Source: Axinella damicornis (Eukaryota; Porifera; Demospongiae; Axinellida; Axinellidae). From it: a DNA stretch of 64,000 bases. The position numbers were made by a program, and so were the translations under genes. A model generated the notes under the pieces. That model saw only the letters and a list, made by a program, of their open reading frames with translations, made no database searches and had not been told where the DNA came from. Every line of letters begins with the position of its first letter. Within the stretch, counting starts at the first letter, position 1. The stretch spans positions 6,116,646 through 6,180,645 of the forward strand of contig OZ007514.1 of NCBI GenBank assembly GCA_963931865.1, in the 5' to 3' direction. Below are positions 11,443 through 21,708 of this stretch, piece after piece.

Positions 11443-13410
11443 TGTGCGCGTTCGGGGTCAGGGACTACATGGACAAGCAGGGGAGTGCGTCCTCCCGTGC
11501 GAAGGGTCTGTTTCCGCAAACTGGTGAGGTGAGCTAGGCGACACACCCAAACTTTGCAGCCTCGTTCCCATGCTTTGAATTCAGGCTGGAACCAGAGTAC
11601 GGGAACGGGGATGGAAGATTGTGCAGCTCTGAGAGGAGTGAACACAAAACGGAGTATATTGCAGCTGTCATGGGGTTCTCTGGCTATGGTGAGATCAGTA
11701 AAAGGGTAAATGCTACTTGCATGTCTCATGACTGATGGCTAGATATTCTAAGTGTCAGCCGATTAGACCTCCAAAAATTGTTCTGTGGTGGGTCATGTGG
11801 GTAACCCCACGAGGTGTTTGGAGAAGGTATTGAAGACGTGTTTCTAGTTTGATACCATAGTGTTCTTCCTGACATCTTCAGGCATCTATGCTGTTGTGAT
11901 CCTGAGAGTGGCAGTGGTGAGGAGACGGCTCAGAGTCTGAAGCAGTCAGTGAAAAGAAGATTGGCTCCTTTGCTGTCCCTCAGCTAGTTATGGTATGTGT
12001 GATGTAGCTCATGTTGCATGGGCAGATCAAACGTACCGGTAGTCACTGTAAGCACGCTACAGTAACCAAGGGCATGTACATGTGTATTACCCTTTGATGT
12101 TTGATACATACGCTAGGACCAGTATTCCCGTGATTCTCGTAAGCAGTAAGGGTCTATCCGATGGGTGGACATATGGAACTGAGGATTTGCGTCACAGTCT
12201 GCGTGGCCAGACCGAGCCACGGAAACCAGAATGTAACTGAGTTGGCTTCTTACAGCTCACTTCAGTTCCATTGTATTTGCGGGAGTACTAACTAGGCTTC
12301 TCTCTTCGATTTCCTTCTATGTTTAAGGTTACGGGATACTCGTGCGCGCGCTGTCCGAAATGTATAGGGAAATGCATAGTTAAGCTCGCTAACCAAAAAT
12401 CTCGAGTACGAAGAGTGTGAGCAACTTGATTCTGGCGGTGGAGGTGCGCTGTCACAAGATGCAGGGCATGACGGAAGCTTTTACGGATACGCTGTATAGC
12501 CGTGCAAAAACGAGCAGTTCAGTTCACCAAAAGCCGTATTTACCGCTTTTCTCGAGCGAGTCAGCAGATAAGTTTGCCAAGGATTATGCTATCAAAAAAA
12601 GCTTCCGTCATGCCCTGCACCTTGTGACAGCGCACCTCCAACACCAGAATCAAGTTGCTCACGCTCTTCGTACTCGAGATTTTTGGTTAGCGAGCTTAAG
12701 TATGCATTTCCCTATACATTTCGGACGGTGCGCACACGAGTATCCCGTAACCTTAAACAACACTAACATCGAAGGAACAGAACTGGCCTTTCTTGGCATT
12801 TCCAACGTGCGAATCATCTCCTTTTCAAAATCACTTGCTGTCATGCCGTCCATCATGGACAATAGAACCTACAAGTATCGCACGAGCGACTGGCTACTTG
12901 TTTCTCAACGTCGATATCAACTACATGTACTATGCAGCCAGCATGCACTGAACAGCCAGACTAAGTGGTTATCAAGTATGACACAGCGGTTATCAAGTAT
13001 GACACAGCGGTTACCAAGGAGACTCCATAGCAACCTGCAGTATGATGGAAGCCACAGGAAACAATGTGCAGTTCGATCATGTCCAGGAGGGACGTACATG
13101 TGTGGACGTACAGTCACTCGCCTCAGGCACTTTGTGCCCTCGTACTCGTGACTTGAGATCAGATGCATCCCTCCTGGGCATGATGTAACTATATATCCCA
13201 CTTGTATCTGAATCCCATACAAGCAGAGGGTTGTTATGTGCCATAACTCCCTCCCTCAGGGTACTTGTAGGGAAATTATGGCTCATAATTCCCTCCTCCG
13301 GGTGATAGCTTTGAACCAATGAAGTTGAAGAAACAGTGCATGCATAGTGATAGTGTTGTCCATAGCTACATTAACAGTATAATAGGCGTTGAGGTGCTAT
13401 GCTCCTCCAG
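11443..13410. other. Intergenic stretch with one MITE
   Basis: Apart from the TTAA MITE at 12323-12756, I see no supported gene. The 244-codon plus-strand frame starting at 12417 runs mostly through the MITE and is not a gene. A weak exon-like stretch near 11886-11993, with an acceptor-like TGACATCTTCAG, could not be tied to anything. Confidence 0.5.
12323..12756. mobile_element. TTAA-ended MITE with long inverted repeats
   Basis: This 434-bp element runs from TTAAGGTTACGGGATACTCG to the reverse complement, ending ATCCCGTAACCTTAA. The inverted arms extend about 135 bp. A close copy is at 51503-51937 and a longer relative at 17400-17977. There is no transposase. The interior is open in some frames by chance. 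Confidence 0.85.
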
Positions 13411-13523
13411 CTCAGCAATGAGCTTGTCAACGTCATATTATCGTGAAGCACTGGCTATGTACCTGGAATACTGGACTGTTCAGAGACCGCTGGTCGTTCG
13501 CAAAGTGAAGCGTGTCATCACAG
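13411..13523 (+). CDS. Candidate exon, unrecognised plus-strand gene
   Basis: The acceptor TATGCTCCTCCAG precedes 13411, and a consensus donor ATCACAG|GTAAGT follows 13523. The 113-nt stretch is open in one frame (phase 2 in, phase 1 out). It encodes an aromatic and basic peptide including SYYREALAMYLEYWTVQRP and ending VRKVKRVIT. I do not recognise the family. It is the first of several plus-strand candidate exons before the convergent end of gene 2. Confidence 0.35.
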
Positions 13524-13740
13524 GTAAGTTGTTTGCACTTGAAGAGTTTCAGCGACCCAACGGGGGGTGGGGTTCAATGATAATCCCTTCTGCGCTTAAC
13601 AAACAGTAAGCAGAAAACAAGCCTGGCTTTCTACAGCTAGCTATGTAAGTAGCTACGTACGTACTTTAGCTTTGCATCCAAGGGAGTGCTGTGGACGAAT
13701 CAGGCACGTTGCTACACAGCCTCGAGGGATATATAACACT

Positions 13741-13824
13741 TATAGTACAGTTATCTGGGATTTATGGTGACGTAAACGTCACCCTTGTACTCGGTTCATT
13801 TACATCCCTGACAACTGTACTATA
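13741..13824. repeat. Hairpin with nested palindrome
   Basis: Arms TATAGTACAGTTATCTGGGA (13741-13760) and TCCCTGACAACTGTACTATA (13805-13824) are inverted copies with two mismatches. Between them GGTGACGTAAACGTCACC (13766-13783) is a perfect 8-bp-arm palindrome containing TGACGT, the core of CRE/ATF sites. It is probably a tiny fold-back element, and no gene start is evident beside it. Confidence 0.5.
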
Positions 13825-14327
13825 CCACTATAACTGTCAATCATAACATCTCAACAGCAGTTAACTATCACAAGTCCCGCTTCAATACATACCTGCCACT
13901 CTCTCAGCCTTGCAACAATGGAACCATGCAAGCTCCTTCCTTAAAACTGCTTTTGAAAAGTGTAGAGTTGATTATGACCTTCCATATTAAATTGAAGGCA
14001 GAGGTGACCGTATATTGTATGCTACACTCATCCGTTGTCCCCCATCCTTGTCCCGTACGGAACTTGCCAGAATAACATTAGGTCTGTTCTCATTGTCTGG
14101 TTACAGTCTGGGAACGGAAATCATGACATTGTGTATTATAAATGTACAAGCTGGCTGAGTTGAGCGGATATTGCTTCAAGACTTCCTGAAGCAAAGAAGC
14201 AAAGAAGGGAGTGACACTCTGATGCCTTGTGGATCGATGAGATCTTGGTGTGTGGTTGTGGTTTGCTGCTTGTGGTATCGCCATGTGTTTTGCCGTGGGG
14301 CGGCGAGGGATTAGTGTAGTTTTACAC

Positions 14328-14373
14328 TAGCCTTGCTCCCAGGCCTGCCGTCTCGGGCCTGGGAACGAGGCTA
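14328..14373. mobile_element. Minimal TAGCC-type MITE
   Basis: This 46-bp near-palindrome runs from TAGCCTTGCTCCCAGGCC to GGCCTGGGAACGAGGCTA. The flanks GTTTTACAC and GCTTTACAC are an imperfect 9-bp duplication, offset by one base on the right. A related half-element ends near 19980 in the duplicate segment. Confidence 0.7.
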
Positions 14374-15175
14374 AGCTTTACACCAAATGTCCCTGAAGTT
14401 ATTTTCAAGTGTGCAACCTTATACTGCCCTGTGTGTGTTTATCCGTACAACCACTGCCATAGGCAGAGGAATATTGTGTATAGAGCTCCACCCACCTAAA
14501 ATTCCAGAACTGGAATTGCATGAAGACTCACTATTTTAGGTCATTGGACACCCCCTGTCAGTAGCTTAAAATTGAAAATCTGATTGCATTGGGCGAACAT
14601 GAGCGAGCCCACATTTCGCTCATCACCATTCCGTAATTTGATTCAAATTGTACTGTACCACTCATCAATCCATATAACATGATGTTGCTTGAGCCTTGCT
14701 TTGTGTTTGAGCGTTGCTTTGTGTTTGAGCGTTAATTGCTTTCTCTGTACTGCAGAAGATCCAGCAGAGGTTGACTTCGTTACCATCCAGGCACATCGGA
14801 CCCGAAGTTGATCCACCCTTACCTCCCACCCAACGTGTTTGGAGGGACCAAAGGTGAGCCCTGTGCTGAGATGCTAACTGCTGCTGTTGTTGTCAGTGAT
14901 GTGTGTGAATAGGCAAGGTCATGTACGTAGCACAGACACAGACTGAGTGTCACACATGTGCGTGTACATGTACTAAACATTTTGTCCGTTCATAGTTTAG
15001 ATGAGGACGCTATTTGTTGAACTGTTTACGGCTCAGCGGGTGTTATGCAGCTGACTAGACAGCATTTCAGTCTGGTATCGGGCCAAGTAAGCCTCACCGG
15101 CCACAGCAAGTGACTCTAATGAGCTGAACAAGAGCTGTACAGAAGGGTGAATTGCACATGCCGAATACCAGCATA
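14374..15175 (+). repeat. Segmental duplication, copy 1 (contains exon relic)
   Basis: It aligns with 19981-20790, starting AGCTTTACACCAAATGTCCC. It includes a decayed version (14757-14860) of the exon at 20342-20445, keeping CTCTGTACTGCAG and GGAGGGACCAAAG|GTGAGC. An in-frame TGA and small deletions break the reading frame, so that part is a pseudo-exon. Confidence 0.65.
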
Positions 15176-15180
15176 CATGT

Positions 15181-15420
15181 ACAGCCCCAGCCTCATTCTC
15201 AGCCTCTCCCCCAGCCTCATTCCCAGCCTCTCCCCCAGCCTCATTCCCAGCCTCTCCCCCAGCCTCATTCCCAGCCTCTCCCCCAGCCTCATTCCCAGCC
15301 TCTCCCCCAGCCTCATTCCCAGCCTCTCCCCCGGCCTCATTCCCAGCCTCCCCCAGCCTCATTCCCAGCCTCTCCCCCATCCTCATTCCCAGCCTCTTTC
15401 CCAGCCTCCCCCAGCCTTAT
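15181..15420 (+). repeat. Minisatellite, about 24-bp CCCAGCCTCATTCCCAGCCT type
   Basis: Tandem units alternate CCCAGCCTCATT and CCCAGCCTCTCC. All frames are open through it on both strands, which makes meaningless repetitive ORFs. A second array of the same type follows the duplicate segment at 20815-21258. Confidence 0.9.
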
Positions 15421-15711
15421 TCAGTAATCGTTTGTCCTCAGTGTGGGCACATTGCCTTGATTACTGAAAATTGGTCCATGCACCTAGCGCCTATGACGTA
15501 CGGTATAATTATGCTAAGCTCTTTGCTGCTGTGCTTGCTTGGTTCAAAGGTCAAGTATGTGGGTCAATAAAGCAGAGGGGATGAGTCAACCACTTCAGTT
15601 AGAACTGTCCATTTTCTTCTCGCTAGGTTATTTTCTGGGAGTAAAGTACATGCCCCAGTTTCATTTTGGGACGTTGTCCCTAGTAATCTGTAGTACTCTC
15701 TGGTAACCTCC

Positions 15712-16063
15712 TAGCCTCATTCCCAGGCCTGTGTACCACTTTCGGTTGCACAAAAGAACACGGAGGGCTTGGTATGTTTCCTCATGTGAGTGACGTCGAG
15801 GGTAGAAAGGTAGTAGAAAGGACGTGGGCGAACTGGGGCTTAAAACAGCAAGAAGAGCTTAGGTGCAAGGTAACTTACCACACGTATCTAGCTAGCGGGG
15901 GTGACTGTCATATACACCAAGCGTTGAATGTGTAGTTGGTTGAACAATACTTGAAACTTCGCTTTATCGTTCTGAAAAAGTTTTGCCATTTATCAATTAC
16001 GCCATGCTCATGTGAGGAAACATACCAGGCTCTCCCCACTTTTACGTACTGGCAACGAGGCTA
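15712..16063. mobile_element. TAGCC-type MITE, about 350 bp
   Basis: Ends are TAGCCTCATTCCCAGGCC and GGCAACGAGGCTA. The flanking 9-bp duplication is GTAACCTCC (15703-15711 and 16066-16074), with an extra TA on the right. Subterminal inverted repeats pair GTATGTTTCCTCATGTGAG with CTCATGTGAGGAAACATAC. The left one carries the GTGAGTGACGTC string seen in other family members. Confidence 0.8.
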
Positions 16064-16074
16064 TAGTAACCTCC

Positions 16075-16266
16075 AGCAATCCCTAATAGTCTAGTATTCC
16101 CTGTACATCATTAGTAATCTCTAGTACTCTCTAGTAATCTCTAGTAATCTCTAGTAATCTCTAGTAATCTCTAGTAATCTTCAGTAATCTATAGTAATCT
16201 CTAGTAATCTTCAGTAATCTATAGTAATCTCTAGTAATCTCTAGTAATCTCTAGTACTCTCTGGTT
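16075..16266. repeat. 10-bp minisatellite TAGTAATCTC
   Basis: About fifteen degenerate copies of CTAGTAATCT. A short reverse-oriented group (AGAGATTACT) recurs at 18126-18182. Confidence 0.85.
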
Positions 16267-16507
16267 AGTAATCTTTTCCATGAGTATTCACTGATGTGTT
16301 TTGTGTTATGTGTGACAAGCTTGATCATCTTGGGACAGCTGGAAAAGCATGGAACAGGAAACAGGACAGGAGTGGGAACGATAAGGGTGGAGCTTGGTTT
16401 CTGCCTACTTGTGAAAATAGCTGCTCTTGTATTACCCTTGGGGCTAAATCATTCTAATTAAAGGTTGGTGAAGGTGCTTTCCCAACAAATGCACAAATAC
16501 GTGTGGC

Positions 16508-16616
16508 TAGCCTCGTTCCCAGGCCGTCTGCCAGTCGCGCGCGCATCGCATTCGTGACCTTTGAACTCATGAATGCGATGTGCGCGCGACTGGCAGGCGG
16601 CCTGGGAACGAGGCTA
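16508..16616. mobile_element. TAGCC-type MITE, 109 bp
   Basis: This is a near-perfect palindrome from TAGCCTCGTTCCCAGGCCG to CGGCCTGGGAACGAGGCTA, with inner arms around CTGCCAGTCGCGCGC. It is flanked by the perfect 9-bp duplication ACGTGTGGC at 16499-16507 and 16617-16625. Confidence 0.88.
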
Positions 16617-16945
16617 ACGTGTGGCATCTATAAGAGACAGTGGATAGCCAGAGCCACCTTCGTTGATGCTCATCAAATATGGACGTGACCTTTGACCTCT
16701 CATAAATCGAGCAGACAATGCCTCAACAGGCTAGAAAGCAACTTGAGACAGAGCTGGAGACAATCCCTTTTAGCTTTGGTGACGTTTGCTGTTTGTATAC
16801 AGCTGTTTCGGTTAGTCAAGTCCTGAGTCCAGGTTCTATTGTGACCCCAAAATGAGCCACGCTTAGGATTGTGTTGTTCCTGCTCCCAGCCTCCCTCCCC
16901 TTTTTGCCATTCCCGGCTTTTCCAGTTGCCCCTCATCTTGTGCAC

Positions 16946-17062
16946 ATCATGTGCTTACTAGTGCTCATCATGTGCCCATCATGTGCTCATCATGTGCTCA
17001 TCATGTGCTCATCATGTGCCCATCATGTGCTCATCATGTGCCCATCATGTGCTCATCTTGTG
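16946..17062. repeat. 12-bp minisatellite CATCATGTGCTC
   Basis: About ten copies of CATCATGTGCTC or CATCATGTGCCC abut the acceptor of the candidate exon at 17068. Confidence 0.85.
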
Positions 17063-17067
17063 CACAG

Positions 17068-17149
17068 GGGTGCCAAGCTGAGTGTGGTGAAGCAAGGGAG
17101 GATGAGGAGGACGAGGGAGATGTTGAGGGAGGTGTCTCCATCATCATGC
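17068..17149 (+). CDS. Candidate acidic exon, unrecognised plus-strand gene
   Basis: The acceptor CATCTTGTGCACAG precedes 17068 and the donor CATGC|GTAAGT follows 17149. The 82-nt frame (phase 0 in, phase 1 out) encodes GCQAECGEAREDEEDEGDV and a short tail, a strongly acidic linker-like segment. Low complexity limits what can be said. The upstream minisatellite could have created the acceptor context by chance. Confidence 0.3.
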
Positions 17150-17399
17150 GTAAGTACGACCTGGAGCACATGCATGCAGTTCAGTATACAATATACTGTG
17201 TAGTGAACTGTGATTCTGCTCACACTGTTCTCCTTTTACCTTGCGATTCTTTCCCTTACATGCCCTTGCACACACATGTACCTTAACTCTTAGGTCACTA
17301 TTATTTGTGGGTACCAATTTTACTGAATTTGAAAAAATCGCTCAACTTTGAACCCAGAAGCAGTAGTATTGGCAGCAAGTGACGTTACATATGCATGCA

Positions 17400-17977
17400 T
17401 TAAGGTTACGGGATCGTCGCGCGGTGGGCGTGGCCTGACAATTTTTCAACCCTGTTTTTCTCTCACAGAAAGTAAGCTAGCGAAATCAAACTTACTCGAC
17501 ACAAAGCAGGGAGGGTAGTCAACATGCAGACCAAACATCATTACAGCAGCTCACACTGTAGCCGTCGTACCTGGTTAAATCGATTCCAGCAAATTATTCA
17601 CCAAAAATCTCCAGTGCGAAGACCGCCAGCAACTCGATTCTACTGTTGGGAGACACGCCATAGGAAGCTCTAGGGCCGGACATAAGCGTTTTGTGGCTAG
17701 GTTGAGCAGTCCTCGAAAGAACGACTCTTGAGTGCGAATAACCGCCATCTTGACTCCCCTCTTTGGAATACAGCGTCGTATAACTTCGGAACAGTCATCA
17801 GTATTTACAAAAACGCTTCGTCCGGTCCTTTCTATACTGTTTGTGCCTATTTCAACACGGTCTTCCAAGTCCAGGTCGGATCACACGGCTTTCTTTTTGG
17901 TGACAAAAAAACTATGAAATAGCGCTTAATTAAGTATACGGTGCGCGTATCCGCGCGCAGGGATCCCGTAACCTTAA
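17400..17977. mobile_element. TTAA-ended MITE, 578 bp
   Basis: Ends are TTAAGGTTACGGGATCGTCG and GGATCCCGTAACCTTAA. The subterminal CCAAAAATCT block matches the elements at 12323 and 51503, so it is one family. Internal short ORFs on both strands match no protein I know. Confidence 0.8.
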
Positions 17978-18125
17978 TTGGAGCGAGTCATAAGCTAGCG
18001 GCCTACAAAGTGCGATCTGAGAAGGAAGTAGCTGTACAGTCCGAATCAGAGTGTGTAGCTATGAGGTGAGTGCAAGACCTGAGACATTGTTCTGAACCGT
18101 GAGTTTGTGCTATCTGTTGCTCAGC

Positions 18126-18182
18126 AGACTAGAGATTACTAGAGAGTACTAGAGATTACTAGAGATTACTAGAGAGTACTAG
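18126..18182. repeat. Short reverse copy of 10-bp minisatellite
   Basis: Five to six copies of AGAGATTACT or AGAGAGTACT, the reverse complement of the array at 16075. Confidence 0.7.
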
Positions 18183-18359
18183 TGTGCTATCTGTTGCTCT
18201 GTAGCTTTTACCAGCAGACTGAGCAGTACAGTTGCCACTTCCAAGATTTTAAAAATGCTAAAATTAATACCCGCAAATAGTATTGACCTTACGATACAAC
18301 TACACATGTACGTAGTCATGCATATACACACAAACAAATTTAGTAATGTATGTACACAT

Positions 18360-18360
<1 letters not shown>

Positions 18361-18408
<48 letters not shown>
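18361..18408. repeat. (CA)24 microsatellite
   Basis: An uninterrupted CA dinucleotide run directly before the ATTCCCAG acceptor of the candidate exon at 18416. Confidence 0.98.
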
Positions 18409-18409
<1 letters not shown>

Positions 18410-18415
18410 TCCCAG

Positions 18416-18515
18416 GTGCTGGTGGTGGAATCGGTGCCATTCGCATATGTTAGAAAGATTGCTGAAGGTTGGCATGGACCAAGACCCAAGAAAGGCTGCG
18501 CTCAAATACACAAAG
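18416..18515 (+). CDS. Candidate exon, unrecognised plus-strand gene
   Basis: The acceptor ATTCCCAG precedes 18416 and the donor CACAAAG|GTCAGT follows 18515. The 100-nt frame (phase 0 in, phase 1 out) encodes VLVVESVPFAYVRKIAEGW and a basic tail (HGPRPKKGC...). The mixed hydrophobic and basic content looks protein-like rather than random. No family is recognised. The CA repeat serves as an unusual, pyrimidine-poor branch region. Confidence 0.35.
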
Positions 18516-18567
18516 GTCAGTTATACCATGTTAGATGGATTTCTTGACCATCCAAGCCTTGAGCAAG

Positions 18568-18678
18568 TCAGCGGGTGATAGCCTCTTTCTCAGCCCTCCT
18601 CCCAGCTTTTTGAGCAACAGCTGGGTCGAGGTCCTCTTGGGTGAATGCTAGTCCCGTGTCCACATTTGGGTCAACAGG
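18568..18678 (-). pseudogene. Possible coding fragment truncated by a MITE remnant
   Basis: Read on the minus strand, the frame encodes PVDPNVDTGLAFTQEDLDP and then a basic Ala/Arg-rich tail (KAGRRAEKEAITR) before TGA. Composition looks protein-like. Upstream it stops at a GCCTCGTTCCCAG MITE end near 18681, so any gene it came from is interrupted. Family not recognised. Confidence 0.25.
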
Positions 18679-18980
18679 TGGCCTCGTTCCCAGACGGTAA
18701 AAGGAGAGGAGAAACCGTCTCCTCTGTCGGTTTATAGCCAGGGACCAAGGCAGCAATTGGTGGCATCCATGTGTTCGAGCAGGACTTCGTTGTCTCCAGT
18801 CAAGAAAGTCCTCAGAGAATTCCCATCAAGGTCCAGAGATAGACAAAGAGCTCCAGAATTAGGAACAAGAGTTTCAGACTAGCTCTCACAACCCAGGGCT
18901 TACTGTAGGTGTGGTCACTCATGGGCACACCTGTGTATCTGACTTGAGTGAGTGTGTTCAATAGTGGAACCCACTGATCA

Positions 18981-19034
18981 TAGCCTCATTCCCAGGCCAC
19001 ATGGGAGGAGAGAAGTGGCCTGGGAATGAGGCTA
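18981..19034. mobile_element. Minimal TAGCC-type MITE, 54 bp
   Basis: A near-perfect palindrome from TAGCCTCATTCCCAGGCCAC to GTGGCCTGGGAATGAGGCTA. Flanks do not show a clear 9-bp duplication, so they may have decayed. Confidence 0.75.
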
Positions 19035-20341
19035 TCGCTCTGATTACTGTGCTCTCACTCGACATACCCATCAAAGTTCATCAGCATTTGCTGTTGCCTA
19101 CAGTGTATGACCATCACACCTCAGAACCACAGACTGTGTGGTGGTCAGTGGGTCAGGGGGACACAAACTTTCATTCAAGGTCTCCACATTCCTATCCTGA
19201 TACCTTTGTACACAACTGGAGGGGGTGGGGCACATGGGATGGCCCTTGAAAGAAATATCCTCAAAGCACTGATTTGAGTTACCTGGTATTTTAATAGACA
19301 AAGGTCAAGTACCCTCCTCTAGCTCAGCTGAGTCCAGTATAGGATGCATGTTCTTATGTCAGCTTAGAGCAAAGGTCCAGTTTACATACCTAAGCTGTTG
19401 CTGAGGAACTACATTGTGCTATAGTTACAGGGTTCTCTGGACATTCTCCACAGCAGTGGCAGTTCACATTGTAGCAAATGGAACAAGACTTTCTCAGTCT
19501 TAGACCGGTCTGTCTACATTAAACCAAAGCAACGGTAGGCATGTAATGACTGGGCAAAATTGCAGAACTGACGTCACGTAAAATGTTGTGTGGACCCTGC
19601 CTTCCATACTCCATAGTGGCATTGATCACTTCACTGGTCAGTACAGTCACAGCTGTCATTCTTGCTTACAAGAGCGCTTCTTAGTCAGAAGAAAAAGTGA
19701 ATATATTATATCCAGTCATTATTACGTATGACTCCATGTGAACACTGCTCAAATTGACCGACCCTCCCTCTTCCATAGTTACTTTGTGCGAGTGGGGTGC
19801 CACTGGGATCAGCATGACAATTATCAGCCAGTGTCACAATCCTCAGAAAGTCAAATTTGTCATAATTGAGATACGAAGCTGTGGATTGTACCTGTGCAAT
19901 GAGCAGGAAAAGAGCCTTGAAATGATGTTCTAAAGTGTCTCCTGGGCCTGCTTGCCTGCCTCGGGCCTGGGAACGAGGCTATAAGCTTTACACCAAATGT
20001 CCCTGAAGTTATTTTCAAGTGTGCAACCTTATGCTGCCCTGTGTGTTTATCCGTACGACCACTGCCATAGGCAGAGGAGTATTGTATATAGAGCTCCACC
20101 CACTTCAAATTCCAGAACTGGAATTGCATGAAGATTCGCTATTTTAGGTCATTGGACACCCCTCTCAGTAGCTTAAAATTGAAAATCTGATTGCATTGGG
20201 CGAACATGAGCGAGCCCACATTTCGCTCATCACCATTCCGTAATTTGATTCGAATTGTGCTGTACCGCTCATCAATCCATATAATATGATGTTGCTTGAG
20301 CCTTGCTTTGTGTTTTGAGCGTTGCTTTCTCTGTACTGTAG
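19035..20341. other. Duplicated, decayed stretch
   Basis: Positions 19290-19690 share blocks with 22190-22690 and 21260-21420, such as GGTCAGTACAGTCAC and GAGCGCTTCTTAGTCAG. Positions 19710-19935 are a broken copy of the exon at 21476. From 19981 the second segmental duplication begins. Confidence 0.5.
19710..19935 (+). pseudogene. Decayed copy of the exon at 21476-21708
   Basis: It keeps the CCATGTGAAC start, the GTGGGGTGCCACTGGGATCA block and the CTGTGCAATGAGCAGGAAA end. It has lost roughly 50 bp in the middle (the part encoding EFNDVLKEYCHKL) and has in-frame stops. It is a pseudogene copy of that candidate exon. Confidence 0.6.
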
Positions 20342-20790
20342 AAGATCCAGCCGAGGTTGGAGGAGGACTCTCATCCAGACACTCTCATCGGACTCGAGGT
20401 TGATCCACCCTGACCTCCCACCCAGCATGTTTGGAGGGACCAAAGGTGAGCCCAGTGCTGAGATGCTAACTGCAGCTGTTGTTGTCAGTGATGTGTGTGA
20501 ATAGGCAAGGTCATGTACGTAGCAAAGACACAGACTGAGTGTCACACATGTGCATGTACATGTACTAAACATTTTGTCCGTTCATAGTCTAGATGAGGAC
20601 GCTATTTGTTGAACTGTTTACGGCTCAGCGGGTGTTATGCAGCTGACTAGACAGCATTTCAGGCTGGTATCGGGCCAAGTAAGCCTAACCGGCCACAGCA
20701 AGTGACTCTAATGAGCTGAACAAGAGCTGTACAGAAGGCACACGCCGAATACCTTTCAATCAGCATTTAAGGATGATGGGATACATGTAC
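19981..20790 (+). repeat. Segmental duplication, copy 2
   Basis: The partner of 14374-15175. This copy keeps the exon at 20342-20445 open. Like copy 1, it is followed within about 30 bp by a CCCAGCCTCATT minisatellite, so the minisatellite was probably part of the duplicated unit. Confidence 0.65.
20342..20445 (+). CDS. Candidate exon, unrecognised plus-strand gene
   Basis: The acceptor TTTCTCTGTACTGTAG precedes 20342 and the donor ACCAAAG|GTGAGC follows 20445. The 104-nt frame (phase 2 in, phase 1 out) encodes a peptide with RRTLIQTLSSDSRLIHPDL and then PPSMFGGTK. It looks protein-like. The duplicate at 14757 keeps both splice sites but has a broken frame, so this is the better candidate for the functional copy. 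Family not recognised. Confidence 0.4.
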
Positions 20791-20814
20791 AGCCCATGTG
20801 AGCCAGTGCTCCCA

Positions 20815-21258
20815 CCCTCACTCCCAGCCTCCCCCAGCCTCATTCCCAGCCTCCCCTAGTCTCGTTCCCAGCCTCCCCTAGTCTCGTTCCCAGACCGTTT
20901 ATCCAGCGCGTGTATCTTTTCCAGAGCCTTCCCCAGCCTCATTCCCAGCCTCCCCCCAGCCTCATTCCCAGCCTCCCCCAGCCTCATTCCCAGCCTCCCC
21001 CAGCCTCATTCCCAGCCACCCCCAGCCTCATTCCCAGCCTCTCCCCAGCCTCATTCCCAGCCTCCCCCTGGCCTCATTCCCAGCCTCCCCCAGCCTCATT
21101 CCTAGCCTCCCCCAGCCTCATTCCCAGCCTCCCCCCAGCCTCATTCCCAGCCTCCCCCCAGCCTCCCCCCCCCTGCCTCATTCCCAGCCTCCCCCAGCCT
21201 CATTCCCAGCCTCTCCCAGCCTCATTCCCAGCCTCCCCCAGCCTCATTCCCAGCCTCC
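20815..21258 (+). repeat. Minisatellite, CCCAGCCTCATTCCCAGCCT type
   Basis: About 440 bp of CCCAGCCTCATT and CCCAGCCTCCCC units. It is longer and more irregular than the array at 15181. Unit ends resemble the TAGCCTCATTCCCAGGC terminus of the local MITE family, a possible origin. Confidence 0.9.
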
Positions 21259-21475
21259 CGGTAGGCATGTAATGACTGGGCAAAATTGCAGAACTGACGT
21301 CATGTAAAATGTTGTGTAGATCTGTGTGGACCCTGCCTTCCATACTCCATAGTGGCATTGATCACTTCACTGTACAGTCACAGCTGTCATTCGTAGCCAT
21401 GCTTATACAAGAGTGCTTCTTAGTCAGAAAGAATCTGTACGGTAGAATATATATCATATGTCTGCATTATTCCAG

Positions 21476-21708
21476 ATCCATGTGAACCTGCTCAAGTTGA
21501 CGGACCCTCCCACTTGCATAGTTACTATGTGCAAGTGGGGTGCCATTGTGATCAGCATGAATTCAATGATGTCCTCAAAGAGTATTGTCACAAGTTGCAC
21601 TCGGTAATCAGCCAGCGTCACCATCCTCAGAAAGTCAGGATTGAGATATGGAGCTTTGGATTGTGCCTGTGCAATGAGCAGGAAAATAGCCTTGAAATCA
21701 TGTTCTAA
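21476..21708 (+). CDS. Candidate exon with stop, unrecognised plus-strand gene
   Basis: The acceptor CTGCATTATTCCAG precedes 21476. Entered in phase 1, the frame is open for 77 codons to TAA at 21706-21708. It encodes a Cys/His-rich segment (VGCHCDQHEFNDVLKEYC) followed by RIEIWSFGLCLCNEQENSL. The entry phase matches the exit phase of the exon at 20342-20445, so the two could be adjacent. A broken copy lies at 19710-19935. The Cys/His content hints at metal binding, but spacing matches no motif I can name. Confidence 0.4.

Larger units (their letters stand above)
13524..17067. other. Repeat-rich stretch
   Basis: This holds a palindromic hairpin (13741-13824), MITEs (14328, 15712, 16508), one copy of a segmental duplication (14374-15175) with its minisatellite (15181-15420), a 10-bp minisatellite (16075-16266) and a 12-bp minisatellite (16946-17062). 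The duplication carries a decayed copy of the exon at 20342, near 14757-14860. Confidence 0.55.

Noticed and set aside
12417..13151. 244-codon plus-strand ORF
   Set aside because: Its first half lies in the TTAA MITE at 12323-12756 and the rest has no recognisable protein character. The near-identical MITE at 51503 does not keep this frame through its own flank.
15033..15467. Repetitive Pro/Ser/Leu-rich or Gly/Glu/Ala-rich ORFs on both strands
   Set aside because: They are translations of the 24-bp minisatellite, which has no stops in any frame. The same applies to 20910-21272.
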